A stretch of DNA of 64,000 nucleotides from contig DHQL01000007.1 in assembly GCA_002408085.1 (NCBI GenBank), positions 254,259-318,258 of the forward strand, written 5' to 3'. The position numbers were made by a program, and so were the translations under genes. This document shows, one piece after another, positions 51,432-60,099 of this stretch. Origin of the DNA: Spirochaeta sp. UBA5339. Lineage in GTDB: Bacteria; Spirochaetota; Spirochaetia; DSM-2461. A model generated the notes under the pieces. That model saw only the letters and a list, made by a program, of their open reading frames with translations. It did not search any database and was not told the DNA's origin. Position 1 is the first letter of the stretch. Every line of letters begins with the position of its first letter.

Positions 51432-52618
51432 TTGATGACTCCCAGATCCTTTCCGCAGGCTATAATTTGTTCGATGGCGTACTCCACATCCTCCGCGCTG
51501 TGGGCGGCGGACATCTGGAAGCGAATCCGTGCCTTGCCCATGGGCACGACGGGATAGGAGAAGCCCACGGCGTAGATACCCTTCTCAAGGAGCATATCCG
51601 CCATCTTCCCCGCCAGAACGGCGTCTCCCAGCATCAGGGGCACGATGGGGTGCTCTCCCTCCACAATGGTAAAACCGGCGTCCTTCAGGGCTGAGCGGAA
51701 ACGGGCTGTGTGGCTCTTCAGTTTCTCTCTCAACTCACCGCTCTCTGTGAGAAGCTCGATGGTTCTGATGGCGGTGGCCGTCATCACCGGGGCCAGGGAG
51801 TTTGAGAAGAGGTAGGGCCGGGATCTCTGGCGAAGCCAGGAGATTATCTCCTGACGTCCCGAGGTGTATCCTCCGGAGGCGCCGCCAAGGGCCTTGCCCA
51901 GGGTTCCGGTAATGATGTCCACCCGGTCCTGAACGCCGCAGAGCTCGGGGGTTCCCGCGCCTGTGTCGCCGATAAAACCCACGGCGTGGGAGTCGTCCAC
52001 CATCACAAGGGCGTCGTACTTCTCAGCCAGGTCGCAGATTCCCTTCAGGTCGGCAATGGTGCCGTCCATGGAAAAGACGCCGTCGGTGGCGATAAGACGG
52101 AACCGTGCGTCGGAGGCCGCCTTCAGCTGTTTCTCCAGATCCGCCATGCTGTTGTTTTTATAGCGGTAGCGCCGGGCCTTGCAGAGCCGTACGCCGTCGA
52201 TAATGCTGGCGTGGTTCAGCTCGTCGCTGATTACTGCGTCCTCGGGGCCCAGGAGGGTCTCAAAGAGTCCGCCGTTGGCATCAAAGCAGGAGGAGTAGAG
52301 GATGGTATCATCGGTTTTCAGAAACTCCGAGATCGCCGCCTCCAGCTCCTTGTGTATGGTCTGGGTGCCGCAGATAAAGCGGACTGAAGACAGGCCGTAG
52401 CCGTACTTCTCCAGAGATTCCGATGCAGCTTTGATCAGCTCCGGATGGTTGGCCAGACCCAGGTAGTTATTGGCACAGAAGTTCAGAACCTCGCCGCCTG
52501 ACCTGACGGCAATCCTGGACTGCTGGGGAGTGGTTATGATTCTTTCATTTTTATAGAGGCCCTCTTCTTCGAGGGTTTTGAGTTCACCCGACAGGTGATT
52601 GAGTAGCTTTCGGCTCAT
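51428..52618 (-). CDS. kbl: Glycine C-acetyltransferase (2-amino-3-ketobutyrate CoA ligase)
   Basis: 396 aa PLP enzyme of the alpha-oxoamine synthase family that splits the Tdh product with CoA into glycine and acetyl-CoA. NFCANNYLGLANHPELI, SVRFICGTQTIHKELE, SSCFDANGGLFETLL, VDDSHAVGFIGDTGAGTPE and the PLP-Lys segment TLGKALGGASGGYTSG are all present. ATG 52618 has AGGAGG at ideal spacing. It is the first gene of the kbl-tdh unit and begins 62 bp after the GH1 gene on the same strand, so read-through from that gene is possible. Confidence 0.97.
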   Translation of the reverse strand: MSRKLLNHLSGELKTLEEEGLYKNERIITTPQQSRIAVRSGGEVLNFCANNYLGLANHPELIKAASESLEKYGYGLSSVRFICGTQTIHKELEAAISEFLKTDDTILYSSCFDANGGLFETLLGPEDAVISDELNHASIIDGVRLCKARRYRYKNNSMADLEKQLKAASDARFRLIATDGVFSMDGTIADLKGICDLAEKYDALVMVDDSHAVGFIGDTGAGTPELCGVQDRVDIITGTLGKALGGASGGYTSGRQEIISWLRQRSRPYLFSNSLAPVMTATAIRTIELLTESGELREKLKSHTARFRSALKDAGFTIVEGEHPIVPLMLGDAVLAGKMADMLLEKGIYAVGFSYPVVPMGKARIRFQMSAAHSAEDVEYAIEQIIACGKDLGVIK

Positions 52619-52680
52619 GAACAGCCTCCTGTCCTAAAAAGTATAACCCATAGGACAGGAAAGGGCTGATTAAATCAAGA

Positions 52681-54027
52681 CTAGAGGACCCGGTTTTCCT
52701 TCATTACAAGACTGTAATACTTTCCCGACTCCTTGACTGTCCGTTTCTGGGTGTCATAGTCCACACGGATCATGCCGAAGCGGCGGCTGTAGCCGAAGGC
52801 CCACTCGAAGTTGTCCATCAGGGACCAGAGGTAGTAACCCTTCAGGTTGGCTCCCTCTTCAATGGCCCGGTGGCAGGCGCGCAGGTGGGTTCTGAGGTAT
52901 TCGACGCGGTCGTAGTCCCGCACAGTACCGTCCTCTTCCATCTTGTCATCGGCGGCCATACCGTTCTCGGTGATGTAGACAGGGGTCTCGGGGAAGAAAT
53001 CCTTCATATACATCAGGTTCCAGTAGATGGAGTCGGGGGTAATGGGCCAATCCATCTCGGTCCGGGGATATTTGGCGGGAACCTCGGCCACCTCGTAGCC
53101 CGCCTCGTTGTCCGCGGCACGGACGGGGGCGCAGCTGTAGTAGTTGACTCCGAAGTAGTCCACAGGAGTGGAGATGATCTTCATATCTTCATCTGTAAAG
53201 TCGGGGAGGGGACCGTAGTGGCGCTCATAGGCTGTCTGGTCATACTCACCGGTCATCATGGGGAAGAGGCGCTGGGAGTTTCTCTCCTGCCAGGCCTTCC
53301 GGGCGGCGGCACGGTGTTCCTCGGTATCCATAACGGGCCAGGGGCATTCGTTATTGTCTACCAGTCCTACGTAAGCGTCCTTGACGTTCTCCTTCAGGAC
53401 CCTGGCCGCAAGGCCGTGTCCCAGCAGGGCGTTGTGGACGGTCTGATTGGTGGTCTTTGCATCTTCCAGTCCCCCCGGTGCGTGGTAGTCATTTTTGTGG
53501 GCCAGGGTGGTGAAGCACATGATCTCATTGATGGTGGCCCACTTCTTTACCCGGTCTCCCAGGCTGCGGCTGACCACATCACTGTAGTCGGCAAAGAGCT
53601 CCGCCGTCTTCCGGCTCTTCCATCCGCCGTAACGGTCCTGAAGAACCTGGGGCAGGTCCCAGTGAAAGAGAGTGACCAGGGGCTCAATTCCCGCGCCGAG
53701 AAGCTCGTCGATCAGGCTGTTGTAGAAGTCCAGTCCCTTCTGGTTGACCTTGCCCTCTCCCTCGGGGAGTATCCGGGGCCAGGCGATGGAGAGGCGGTAG
53801 TTCTTCAGTCCGATCTCCTTCATCAGGGCCACGTCGGACTTGTAGAGGTGGTAGTGGTCACAGGCCACATTACCGGTGTCTCCGCCGACGGTTTTTCCGG
53901 GTCTGCGGCAGAAGCGGTCCCAGGTGGATTCACCCCGGCCGTCTTCCTGCCAGGCTCCCTCGATCTGATAGGAGGCGGTTGCCGATCCCCAGATAAAGTC
54001 CGGGGGGAATATATAGTTCTGTTTCAT
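52681..54027 (-). CDS. Beta-glucosidase (GH1)
   Basis: 448 aa, standard GH1 length. FIWGSATASYQIEGAW at the start, acid/base Glu in KWATINEIMCFT, nucleophile Glu in PVYITENGMA, and the sugar-binding end YYLWSLMDNFEWAFGYSRRFG. No signal peptide, so it acts on imported beta-glucosides. 6-phospho specificity is unlikely given the family look but not excluded. ATG 54027 has AAGGAAGAAGAG. It is divergent from an AraC regulator, its probable controller. Confidence 0.95.
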   Translation of the reverse strand: MKQNYIFPPDFIWGSATASYQIEGAWQEDGRGESTWDRFCRRPGKTVGGDTGNVACDHYHLYKSDVALMKEIGLKNYRLSIAWPRILPEGEGKVNQKGLDFYNSLIDELLGAGIEPLVTLFHWDLPQVLQDRYGGWKSRKTAELFADYSDVVSRSLGDRVKKWATINEIMCFTTLAHKNDYHAPGGLEDAKTTNQTVHNALLGHGLAARVLKENVKDAYVGLVDNNECPWPVMDTEEHRAAARKAWQERNSQRLFPMMTGEYDQTAYERHYGPLPDFTDEDMKIISTPVDYFGVNYYSCAPVRAADNEAGYEVAEVPAKYPRTEMDWPITPDSIYWNLMYMKDFFPETPVYITENGMAADDKMEEDGTVRDYDRVEYLRTHLRACHRAIEEGANLKGYYLWSLMDNFEWAFGYSRRFGMIRVDYDTQKRTVKESGKYYSLVMKENRVL

Positions 54028-54150
54028 CTCTTCTTCCTTGGTTTGATTATTCTATATTATAAGCTATTTTATTCCTCTGGATTTGATCTTATCTAACGAA
54101 TATATGATATATTATTATACATATTTGATATTTGCGGGAGGTCTGCAGCA

Positions 54151-55005
54151 ATGTCCGAGGTCAGGCCGGTACAGCTTTCAGAAATCAGACCCTACAACTA
54201 TGCTCTCTACAGGATCAGAAGCGGAAAGTCCTGGACCTATCCCCGGCACAGGCACAGGGATGTTTTTGAATTCTACTACCTCTTCGGAGGTGAGCTCCTC
54301 CACACCTTGGACGCCGGTAGGATTCAGATGCGGGAGGGTGATTTTGTCTCCATTGCCGAGGAGGAGTACCACAGTCTCAGCGGCAGGAACTTTGACTTCT
54401 TTAATCTGATTCTGCCGCTGCCCTACTGGACGGGAATTCTGGAGATGCCGGGAATGGAGAAGGCCTTCGGATGGACAGCCGGGGCGGAGCAGGGAAACCG
54501 GCGGATCAGCACATGCTTCCGGGGAAGCCGTCAGGTCTGGATCACCGAACAGCTGGAACAGCTCTTTCTCTATCAGAAGAGCGAGTACGGCGATCTCCTT
54601 CTGGGCGGGTTTCTTATGAATCTGGCCGCCGAACTGATGGGGCCTCCCGAAGGAGCGGGGGAGGCCAGTGACGAATATCCCCTCTGGCTGAAGGATCTGA
54701 TTATGGAGGTGGAGAACAGGATGGCCGTGGAGGTCCTTACTTTGACCGACCTAGTGAGGCTCTCCTCCCGGTCAGCCGAACACCTTGCCAGGACCTTCCG
54801 CCGCTGTCTGGGGACAACACCCTCGTCCTGGCTCAACTCACTGAAGCTGGAGCATGCAGCCCTGATGCTGGAGCATTCCAACACGGCGGTTCTGGATATA
54901 GCCCTGTCTCTGGGTTTTGAGAACCTGGGCTACTTCTACAGGCTCTTCAAGGAGAACTACGGTGTTCCCCCAGTGGCCTACAGAAAGGAGAGGGGACTGT
55001 TTTAA
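54151..55005 (+). CDS. AraC-family regulator with cupin sensor domain
   Basis: 284 aa. The N-terminal cupin-like sensor has WTYPRHRHRDVFEFYYLFGGELLH and MREGDFVSIAEEEYHSLSG; the C-terminal double HTH (~185-284) has TLTDLVRLSSRSAEHLARTFRRCLGTTPSSWLNSLKLEHA and NTAVLDIALSLGFENLGYFYRLFKENYGVPPVAYR. It is divergent from the beta-glucosidase over 123 AT-rich bp, suggesting activation of that gene by a beta-glucoside. ATG 54151 follows GGGAGG. Confidence 0.93.
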   Translation: MSEVRPVQLSEIRPYNYALYRIRSGKSWTYPRHRHRDVFEFYYLFGGELLHTLDAGRIQMREGDFVSIAEEEYHSLSGRNFDFFNLILPLPYWTGILEMPGMEKAFGWTAGAEQGNRRISTCFRGSRQVWITEQLEQLFLYQKSEYGDLLLGGFLMNLAAELMGPPEGAGEASDEYPLWLKDLIMEVENRMAVEVLTLTDLVRLSSRSAEHLARTFRRCLGTTPSSWLNSLKLEHAALMLEHSNTAVLDIALSLGFENLGYFYRLFKENYGVPPVAYRKERGLF

Positions 55006-55033
55006 GGTCCTCCCGGTTTTTGCACTGCCGGGA

Positions 55034-56236
55034 TCAGGGAGTCTGATGAGGCTCCTCGCGGTGGAGCCCCTGATAAATATCGGTCCTCCAGATGGAGTAG
55101 TTCAGCCGCCAGTTCCAGTCGGAATCGCACTCCATATCCAGCCGGAGTTCCGACTTGTCCAGATCCAGTTTGAAATCCTTTCTCTCTCCGGCAGGACAGC
55201 TGTACTCCAGAATCTGCTCCTCTCCGTCATAGATCAGACGGATCTTGGCAAGGCCTTCTCCCTCGGGGCTTTCAAGAAATGTAATGTCCAGAGTGATCTC
55301 GTAAACCTTTCCCTGTCTGTCGGTAAATGATGCTTCATGACTTGCCTCGGCAGGCTCATTAGAACCGGGTTTTATCTCAATCCTCTCTCTGATAACCTGC
55401 TGCATGTCGTAGAGGATGGAGTTGAAGTGGTTTGTTCTGTCTTCAAGAACCAGAGTCTGTCCCGGTTTCAGGGTGAACTCATGACTCCAGTCGGAGAAGA
55501 TTATTTCGGGAGTCTTGACAACTCCGAAGTTCTGAGTCAGGTGGGTCCGGATGCTGTGCCTGCCAGCGGAGAGCACAATCTCATAAGGGATAGTGGCGTC
55601 TCCGGTGGTGTAGCCGATAAAGTCTCCGTCCACATAGATCCGGGCATCGATAATATGGGAGAAGAGGAGGACCCGTCCAGGCTCCTGCTGGCTCTTGGCA
55701 ATGATGGAGCGCTCCCCTCCGTCTGACTGCAGGGTATACTCCCGGCCTGTCAGATGACTGAGAAGTTTCTCTGTTATGGCATGAACTATATTCTCCCGGT
55801 AGCCCCGTTCGGAGAAGCTGAAGCTCCTCCCTGTTTCGGTGCTGATCAGGTCCAGGTTAAGAAAGAGGTCTTCTCCCAGAAAAACATAGCCTCCCTTAAG
55901 GATGTACTCGGCGCCCACAAGGCGTCCGGTTTCGATAATGCTCTCGTCGTCCATCACACCGGTAAACTGCAGCTTCTGTTCTTCAAGCACCTCGTTGAGG
56001 TTGTTACGGTCAACCAGGATAACGGCCCCCGAGTCGCTCAGGTCCTGCCGGACAATGGAGCCGATAAGGCCCGAGAGATACTCCTGCCGGGGGTCTTTGT
56101 TCATATTCTCAAAGGGAAGGACCGCAAGGGATATCTTTTTATCACTCTGGGAGTTCTGGGCTGCCAGGGGGAGGGTGAGTCCGAATATAAGAATTGCCGG
56201 GAGAATCAGCCGGATTGCGTGGTGTTTGATCTTCAT
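55034..56236 (-). CDS. Secreted CsgG-like protein with PEGA domain
   Basis: About 400 aa with a signal peptide (MKIKHHAIRLILPAILIFG...LAAQ). Residues ~30-165 form a CsgG/FlgO-like domain: SLAVLPFENMNKDP, VILVDRNNLNEVLEEQKLQFTG, GAEYILKGGYVFLG and DLISTETGRSFSFS. A PEGA-type domain follows (ARIYVDGDFIGYTTGDATI; AGRHSIRTHL), then a beta-rich C-terminus. It is a paralogue of the protein at 34686. The ATG at 56236 lies exactly where transcription should start from the promoter at 56243-56271, so it may be leaderless; ATG 56251 would lie upstream of that start. Envelope role inferred. Confidence 0.82.
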   Translation of the reverse strand: MKIKHHAIRLILPAILIFGLTLPLAAQNSQSDKKISLAVLPFENMNKDPRQEYLSGLIGSIVRQDLSDSGAVILVDRNNLNEVLEEQKLQFTGVMDDESIIETGRLVGAEYILKGGYVFLGEDLFLNLDLISTETGRSFSFSERGYRENIVHAITEKLLSHLTGREYTLQSDGGERSIIAKSQQEPGRVLLFSHIIDARIYVDGDFIGYTTGDATIPYEIVLSAGRHSIRTHLTQNFGVVKTPEIIFSDWSHEFTLKPGQTLVLEDRTNHFNSILYDMQQVIRERIEIKPGSNEPAEASHEASFTDRQGKVYEITLDITFLESPEGEGLAKIRLIYDGEEQILEYSCPAGERKDFKLDLDKSELRLDMECDSDWNWRLNYSIWRTDIYQGLHREEPHQTP

Positions 56237-56242
56237 GAAGCT

Positions 56243-56271
56243 ATTATACATTGTGTTTACTTTTTTGTCCT
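56243..56271 (-). promoter_or_regulatory. Promoter of a probable leaderless gene
   Basis: On the minus strand AGGACA (56266-56271), a 17-bp spacer, then a perfect TATAAT (56243-56248). The ATG begins 6 nt after the -10, and there is no Shine-Dalgarno. Confidence 0.6.
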
Positions 56272-56341
56272 GAAGGGCTTTCTCTTGTGATATTCATATG
56301 ACCGGTGGATAATGTAGTAAATTACAGAGAGGATTAAAACA

Positions 56342-57298
56342 ATGAAAATTGTAGTTTTGGACGGATATACCCTCAATCCCGGAGATCTCTCCTGGGAGGG
56401 AATGGAAAAGCTGGGTGAGTTCAGCTGTTATGACAGAACCGAAGAGAAGGATATTCTCAGCCGGATCGGTGATGCCGAAGCGGTGATTACCAACAAGACC
56501 CCGCTGACGGCCGAAACAATCAAGGCCTGCCCCGGAATCAAATATATCGGTGTTCTAGCCACCGGGTACAATGTTGTCGATGTGGATGCGGCTGCCGCGG
56601 CGGGAATCCCCGTTTGCAATATTCCCACCTACGGAACAACCGCTGTTGCCCAGTTTGCCTTCGCACTGCTCCTCCACATCTGTCATCATGTCAAAGAGCA
56701 TGCGGATACGGTAAAGGAGGGCAAGTGGACCGCCTGCGCCGACTTCTGCTACTGGGACTTCCCCCTTACCGAACTGGCGGGAAAGACCATGGGAATCATC
56801 GGATACGGTCGGATCGGTCAGGCGGCAGGTAAAATTGCCCAGGCCTTCGGCATGAAGGTTCTCGCCTTTGACGAGTACCAGAACAAGGACTTGGTCTGCG
56901 ACACAATGGCCTACGGCACCCTGGACGAGGTTCTGACTCAGGCCGATGTGATCTCCCTCCACTGTCCCCTATTTGAGTCCACAAAGGGGATGATCAACAA
57001 GGAGAGCATCGCCCGGATGAGGGACGGCGTGATTATTATCAACACCTCCAGGGGACCCCTGATTGTTGAGAAGGATCTGGCAGAGGCACTGAAGAGCGGA
57101 AAGGTCCGGGCTGCCGGGCTTGATGTTGTTTCAACGGAGCCCATTCTGGATGACAATGTGCTGCTGACGGCTCCCAACTGCTACATCACACCCCATATCG
57201 CCTGGGCTCCTCTGGAGTCCAGAAGCAGACTGATGAATATCGCCGTGGACAATCTGAAGTCCTTTATGGATGGAAAGACCATCAACAGCGTGAACTGA
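56342..57298 (+). CDS. D-2-hydroxyacid dehydrogenase (glycerate dehydrogenase-like)
   Basis: 318 aa, NAD-dependent D-2-hydroxyacid dehydrogenase. NAD-binding MGIIGYGRIGQAAGKIA; catalytic Arg in IINTSRGPLI, Glu in LDVVSTEP, His in YITPHIAWA. The Trp after the His (HIAW) is common in hydroxypyruvate/glycerate reductases, so that is my first guess; other 2-keto acids remain possible. ATG 56342 has GAGAGG upstream. It is divergent from the CsgG/PEGA gene and stands alone. Confidence 0.92.
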   Translation: MKIVVLDGYTLNPGDLSWEGMEKLGEFSCYDRTEEKDILSRIGDAEAVITNKTPLTAETIKACPGIKYIGVLATGYNVVDVDAAAAAGIPVCNIPTYGTTAVAQFAFALLLHICHHVKEHADTVKEGKWTACADFCYWDFPLTELAGKTMGIIGYGRIGQAAGKIAQAFGMKVLAFDEYQNKDLVCDTMAYGTLDEVLTQADVISLHCPLFESTKGMINKESIARMRDGVIIINTSRGPLIVEKDLAEALKSGKVRAAGLDVVSTEPILDDNVLLTAPNCYITPHIAWAPLESRSRLMNIAVDNLKSFMDGKTINSVN

Positions 57299-57333
57299 AA
57301 ACCGGCCTGCCGGGTCTCAAGAAGATACCGGCG

Positions 57334-57380
57334 GGCAGCTTCCTGCGCGGAATTCGGTACCGCCGGAGGCAGAAGCTGCC
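57334..57380. other. Long inverted repeat between convergent genes
   Basis: GGCAGCTTC (57334-57342) pairs with GAAGCTGCC (57372-57380), with shorter GC-rich pairings inside. It lies between the stops at 57298 and 57386. No clear T-run; possible bidirectional termination aid. Confidence 0.45.
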
Positions 57381-57385
57381 GGCTT

Positions 57386-58273
57386 CTACTTCCCGGGTGC
57401 CTGAGACTTTTCTGCTTTGCCCGGAGACGGACTGAATCGGGAGAGCACCGAAGCAAGCAGCACCAGAGCAATTCCTGCCGTCTTCAGCAGGGTCATATCC
57501 TCTGCCACAAAGAGAATTCCGAATACCACACCGAAAAACACCTCAATATAGGTCAGGGCGCTGTACTGAAAGAGGGGCAGACGCTTGAGGGCGAAGAAGT
57601 AGAATCCCCATGCCAGAATCCCTACGGAAAGTCCGTAGACCAGACCAAGTCCGATCTCTGCTGCCGGAGCGCCGACAGACTCGGCAATCATAAAGGGCAG
57701 GAACACCAGGGCCCCCAGGGCATTCTGGAAGTAGACAACCTCTCCCTCGTCATGATCCTTCAGGGCCTCCTTGAAAATCAGGGTAGCCACCGAGAAGATC
57801 AGTGCCGACAGGATCATACTGATATTTCCGAGCATCGCCTCTCCGGAGAAACTGAATCCCTTCTGGAAGTTCAGCAGGACGACCCCCCCGATTGCCAGAA
57901 GAATCAGCACGATTTCCCGGAGGTTGGGCTTCTCCCTTCTATAGATGCCGTTGATAATCAGGGCGAAGAGGGGCCAGAGGTAGAGGAGGACTACCGCGCT
58001 GGCAATGCTGGTAAGTTTATAGGCCAGCACATAGAGAAGCATTCTGATTCCGTTGAGAACCGATGCAATGACAACCTGCTTTCTTCTTCTGGGAGGGCCC
58101 AGGGCGACCTTTCTCCGTATCATCAGAGGCTGTAGACAGAGGAAGGGGATGCACATTCTGTATCCTGTCAGAGCCAGGCTGGAAAAGGGAAGGGACTTGA
58201 TATAGAGTCCGCTGGACGCTCCGAGAGCGGCACCCCCGATAATGGCGGCAATGGCAATGATTGAACTGTTCAT
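57386..58273 (-). CDS. DMT-superfamily (EamA) transporter
   Basis: 295 aa with ten membrane helices in two EamA repeats (IAIAAIIGGAALGASSGLYI; IASAVVLLYLWPLFALIING; ...; YSALTYIEVFFGVVFGILF). Members export or import amino acids and other metabolites; the substrate is unknown. The frame is open to 58357, but I chose ATG 58273 since it begins right at the first helix and gives family-normal length; an AAGGAG lies 15 nt upstream, rather far. Stand-alone gene. Confidence 0.9.
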   Translation of the reverse strand: MNSSIIAIAAIIGGAALGASSGLYIKSLPFSSLALTGYRMCIPFLCLQPLMIRRKVALGPPRRRKQVVIASVLNGIRMLLYVLAYKLTSIASAVVLLYLWPLFALIINGIYRREKPNLREIVLILLAIGGVVLLNFQKGFSFSGEAMLGNISMILSALIFSVATLIFKEALKDHDEGEVVYFQNALGALVFLPFMIAESVGAPAAEIGLGLVYGLSVGILAWGFYFFALKRLPLFQYSALTYIEVFFGVVFGILFVAEDMTLLKTAGIALVLLASVLSRFSPSPGKAEKSQAPGK

Positions 58274-58549
58274 AGGCTTGGTGAAAGACTCCTTATTCCC
58301 GGCCCCGGGGCCGTTGAAAGGTATTATGACAGATAAGAGGTTCCGGGAGAAGTGCAAGCCGGAGGGATCCGTATCTCCGGATTCTTTCTAACTGTTTTCC
58401 ATCCCTGAAATTAGATCTGTTTCTTCTGGAAATGCTCTGGAAAAAGGATGTAATCTATAGTAGGTTGATATGTCCTTTTCAAGACTCCCGAAAGGGTTGT
58501 ACCGCTGGAGTCTTTCAGGATGGAATGGAATAAATCCGAGGAATGACAG

Positions 58550-59506
58550 ATGATATTCAGCAGCAGTGAAGAAAATATTAAGAAAGCCGCCGAGGTGATT
58601 CTTGCGGGGGGCCTTGTGGCCTTCCCTACAGAGACGGTTTACGGATTGGGGGGGAACGCTCTTGATGCAGAGGCTGTAGCCAGGATCTTTGAAGCCAAAA
58701 AGCGACCCAGCTTCGATCCCCTTATTACCCATATAGGGAATCTTGCAAAGCTGGATGAACTGGCGGATATCAGAGACAGCCGGATCTATGATCTGGCGGA
58801 GAAGTTCTGGCCCGGCGCCCTGACCCTGATTGTTCCCAAACGGGAGATTATTCCCTCTCTGGTTACTTCCGGTCTGGATACCATGGCCGTCAGAATGCCC
58901 GACCATCCCATAGCCCTGGAACTGATCAGGCAGTCCAGCGGAGCGGTAGCGGCCCCTTCGGCAAACTCCTTCGGATATCTCAGCCCCACCGAGGCCTCCC
59001 ATGTGGAGGAGGACCTCGGCAGCCGGATCGATATGGTCCTTGAGGGGGGCTCCTGCCGGGTAGGTGTGGAGTCCACAGTTCTCGATCTGACCAGGGAGAC
59101 TCCCATTATTCTCAGACCCGGCGGCCTGACCCGTCAGGAGATCGAGGCGGTCCTCGGTCCTGTGGATCAGTTTAACCGGACCACAACCTCACCCACGGCT
59201 CCCGGACAGCTGGAGATGCACTACTCACCCCGGACACCCCTTCATATTGTTGACGATCCCTCCCTTGTTCCTGACAAGGCGGGTGCAGCTGCCCTGATCT
59301 ACAGTGATCCTTCCCGGGGCGAAGGTTTTGCCTTTTCAGAGGTTCTGACTCCCGGGGGAAATCCGGTGGAGGCGGCATCACGGCTCTTCTCGGCCCTCCA
59401 TACCCTGGATCAGTCCGGAGCGGAGTGTATCTACGCTGAACGTATTCCCGAAGAGGGCATCGGACGGGCGGTTATGGACCGTATCTATAAGGCCTCGGAA
59501 AAGTAA
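58550..59506 (+). CDS. tsaC: Threonylcarbamoyl-AMP synthase (Sua5-type)
   Basis: 318 aa, long Sua5 form. YrdC domain (1-~200): GGLVAFPTETVYGLGGNA, EAKKRPSFDPLITHIG, FWPGALTLIVP, MPDHPIALELI, SAPSAN-type APSANSFGYLSPT and CRVGVESTVLDL. The C-terminal Sua5 domain starts PGQLEMHYSPRTPL. It makes the threonylcarbamoyl-AMP used for t6A37 modification of tRNAs that read ANN codons. ATG 58550 is preceded by GAGGAATGAC. Confidence 0.95.
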   Translation: MIFSSSEENIKKAAEVILAGGLVAFPTETVYGLGGNALDAEAVARIFEAKKRPSFDPLITHIGNLAKLDELADIRDSRIYDLAEKFWPGALTLIVPKREIIPSLVTSGLDTMAVRMPDHPIALELIRQSSGAVAAPSANSFGYLSPTEASHVEEDLGSRIDMVLEGGSCRVGVESTVLDLTRETPIILRPGGLTRQEIEAVLGPVDQFNRTTTSPTAPGQLEMHYSPRTPLHIVDDPSLVPDKAGAAALIYSDPSRGEGFAFSEVLTPGGNPVEAASRLFSALHTLDQSGAECIYAERIPEEGIGRAVMDRIYKASEK

Positions 59507-59550
59507 TCTGTATACCGGAATCCTGTAATCAGTAAAAAAATAACTTGAAT

Positions 59551-59566
59551 ATATTACTAGTTAGTA
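59551..59566 (+). promoter_or_regulatory. MarR autoregulatory operator
   Basis: ATATTACTAGTTAGTA holds the palindrome TACTA-GT-TAGTA (59555-59566). It lies between TTGAAT (59545-59550) and TATGTT (59568-59573), a -35/-10 pair 17 bp apart. The 15-base core ATATTACTAGTTAGT recurs exactly at 60066. Confidence 0.7.
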
Positions 59567-59579
59567 TTATGTTTGAGTC

Positions 59580-60023
59580 ATGGAAAAGATTAAGTACGGC
59601 GACGAGAGTGATATGAATTTGAAGCTGATGATAGCCCTGTTAAGATCGATGCAGCATCTGAGGAAGGGTGAGATGGAAAATATCAGCGCCGCCGGTCTGA
59701 CAATTTCCCAGTTCGGTGTACTTGAGATGCTCTATCACAAGGGGGACCTCAGAATCTGTGAGATTATCGAGAAGACCCTCTCCACCGGGGGCAATATGAC
59801 TGTTGTGGTGGCCAACCTTGTAAAAGAGGGACTGGTCCTCCGGAGGAAGGACCCCGATGACGGGAGGGCCAGTGTTCTTAGTCTGAGTGAGAAGGGCAGG
59901 GAGAAGATGACCGCCCTCTTTCCGATTCATGTGGAGACTCTGGACCGTCTCTACTCACCCCTGAAAATGGAAGAGAAGGAAGTTCTTCTGGGGCTGCTGA
60001 AAAAGCTGACCGGAAGAGAGTGA
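59580..60023 (+). CDS. MarR-family regulator
   Basis: 147 aa, winged-helix regulator: SQFGVLEMLYHKGDLRICEIIEKTLSTGGNMTVVVANLVKEGLV with the wing RRKDPDDGRASVLSLSEKG. Flanked by dimerisation helices. Operators of one type are before itself and before the nitroreductase gene, so it probably senses a quinone, phenol or nitro compound and represses both. The ATG at 59580 has no Shine-Dalgarno and sits 6 nt after the -10, so it may be leaderless; an internal ATG at 59613 with GAGAG upstream is an alternative start. Confidence 0.93.
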   Translation: MEKIKYGDESDMNLKLMIALLRSMQHLRKGEMENISAAGLTISQFGVLEMLYHKGDLRICEIIEKTLSTGGNMTVVVANLVKEGLVLRRKDPDDGRASVLSLSEKGREKMTALFPIHVETLDRLYSPLKMEEKEVLLGLLKKLTGRE

Positions 60024-60065
60024 ACTTCAGTAAGAAATGCCGGGTTAGGCGGCAGTTAAAATCTT

Positions 60066-60085
60066 ATATTACTAGTTAGTTATAT
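60066..60085 (+). promoter_or_regulatory. MarR operator before the nitroreductase gene
   Basis: ATATTACTAGTTAGTTATAT, a 20-bp palindrome with one mismatched base pair per arm, sharing 15 identical bases with the site at 59551. It lies just upstream of the ribosome-binding site GGAGG. Confidence 0.7.
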
Positions 60086-60099
60086 TTGGAGGTAATTAA

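Noticed and set aside
52870..54096. 408-aa rightward open frame opposite the GH1 gene
   Set aside because: Antisense shadow of a gene with complete GH1 motifs.
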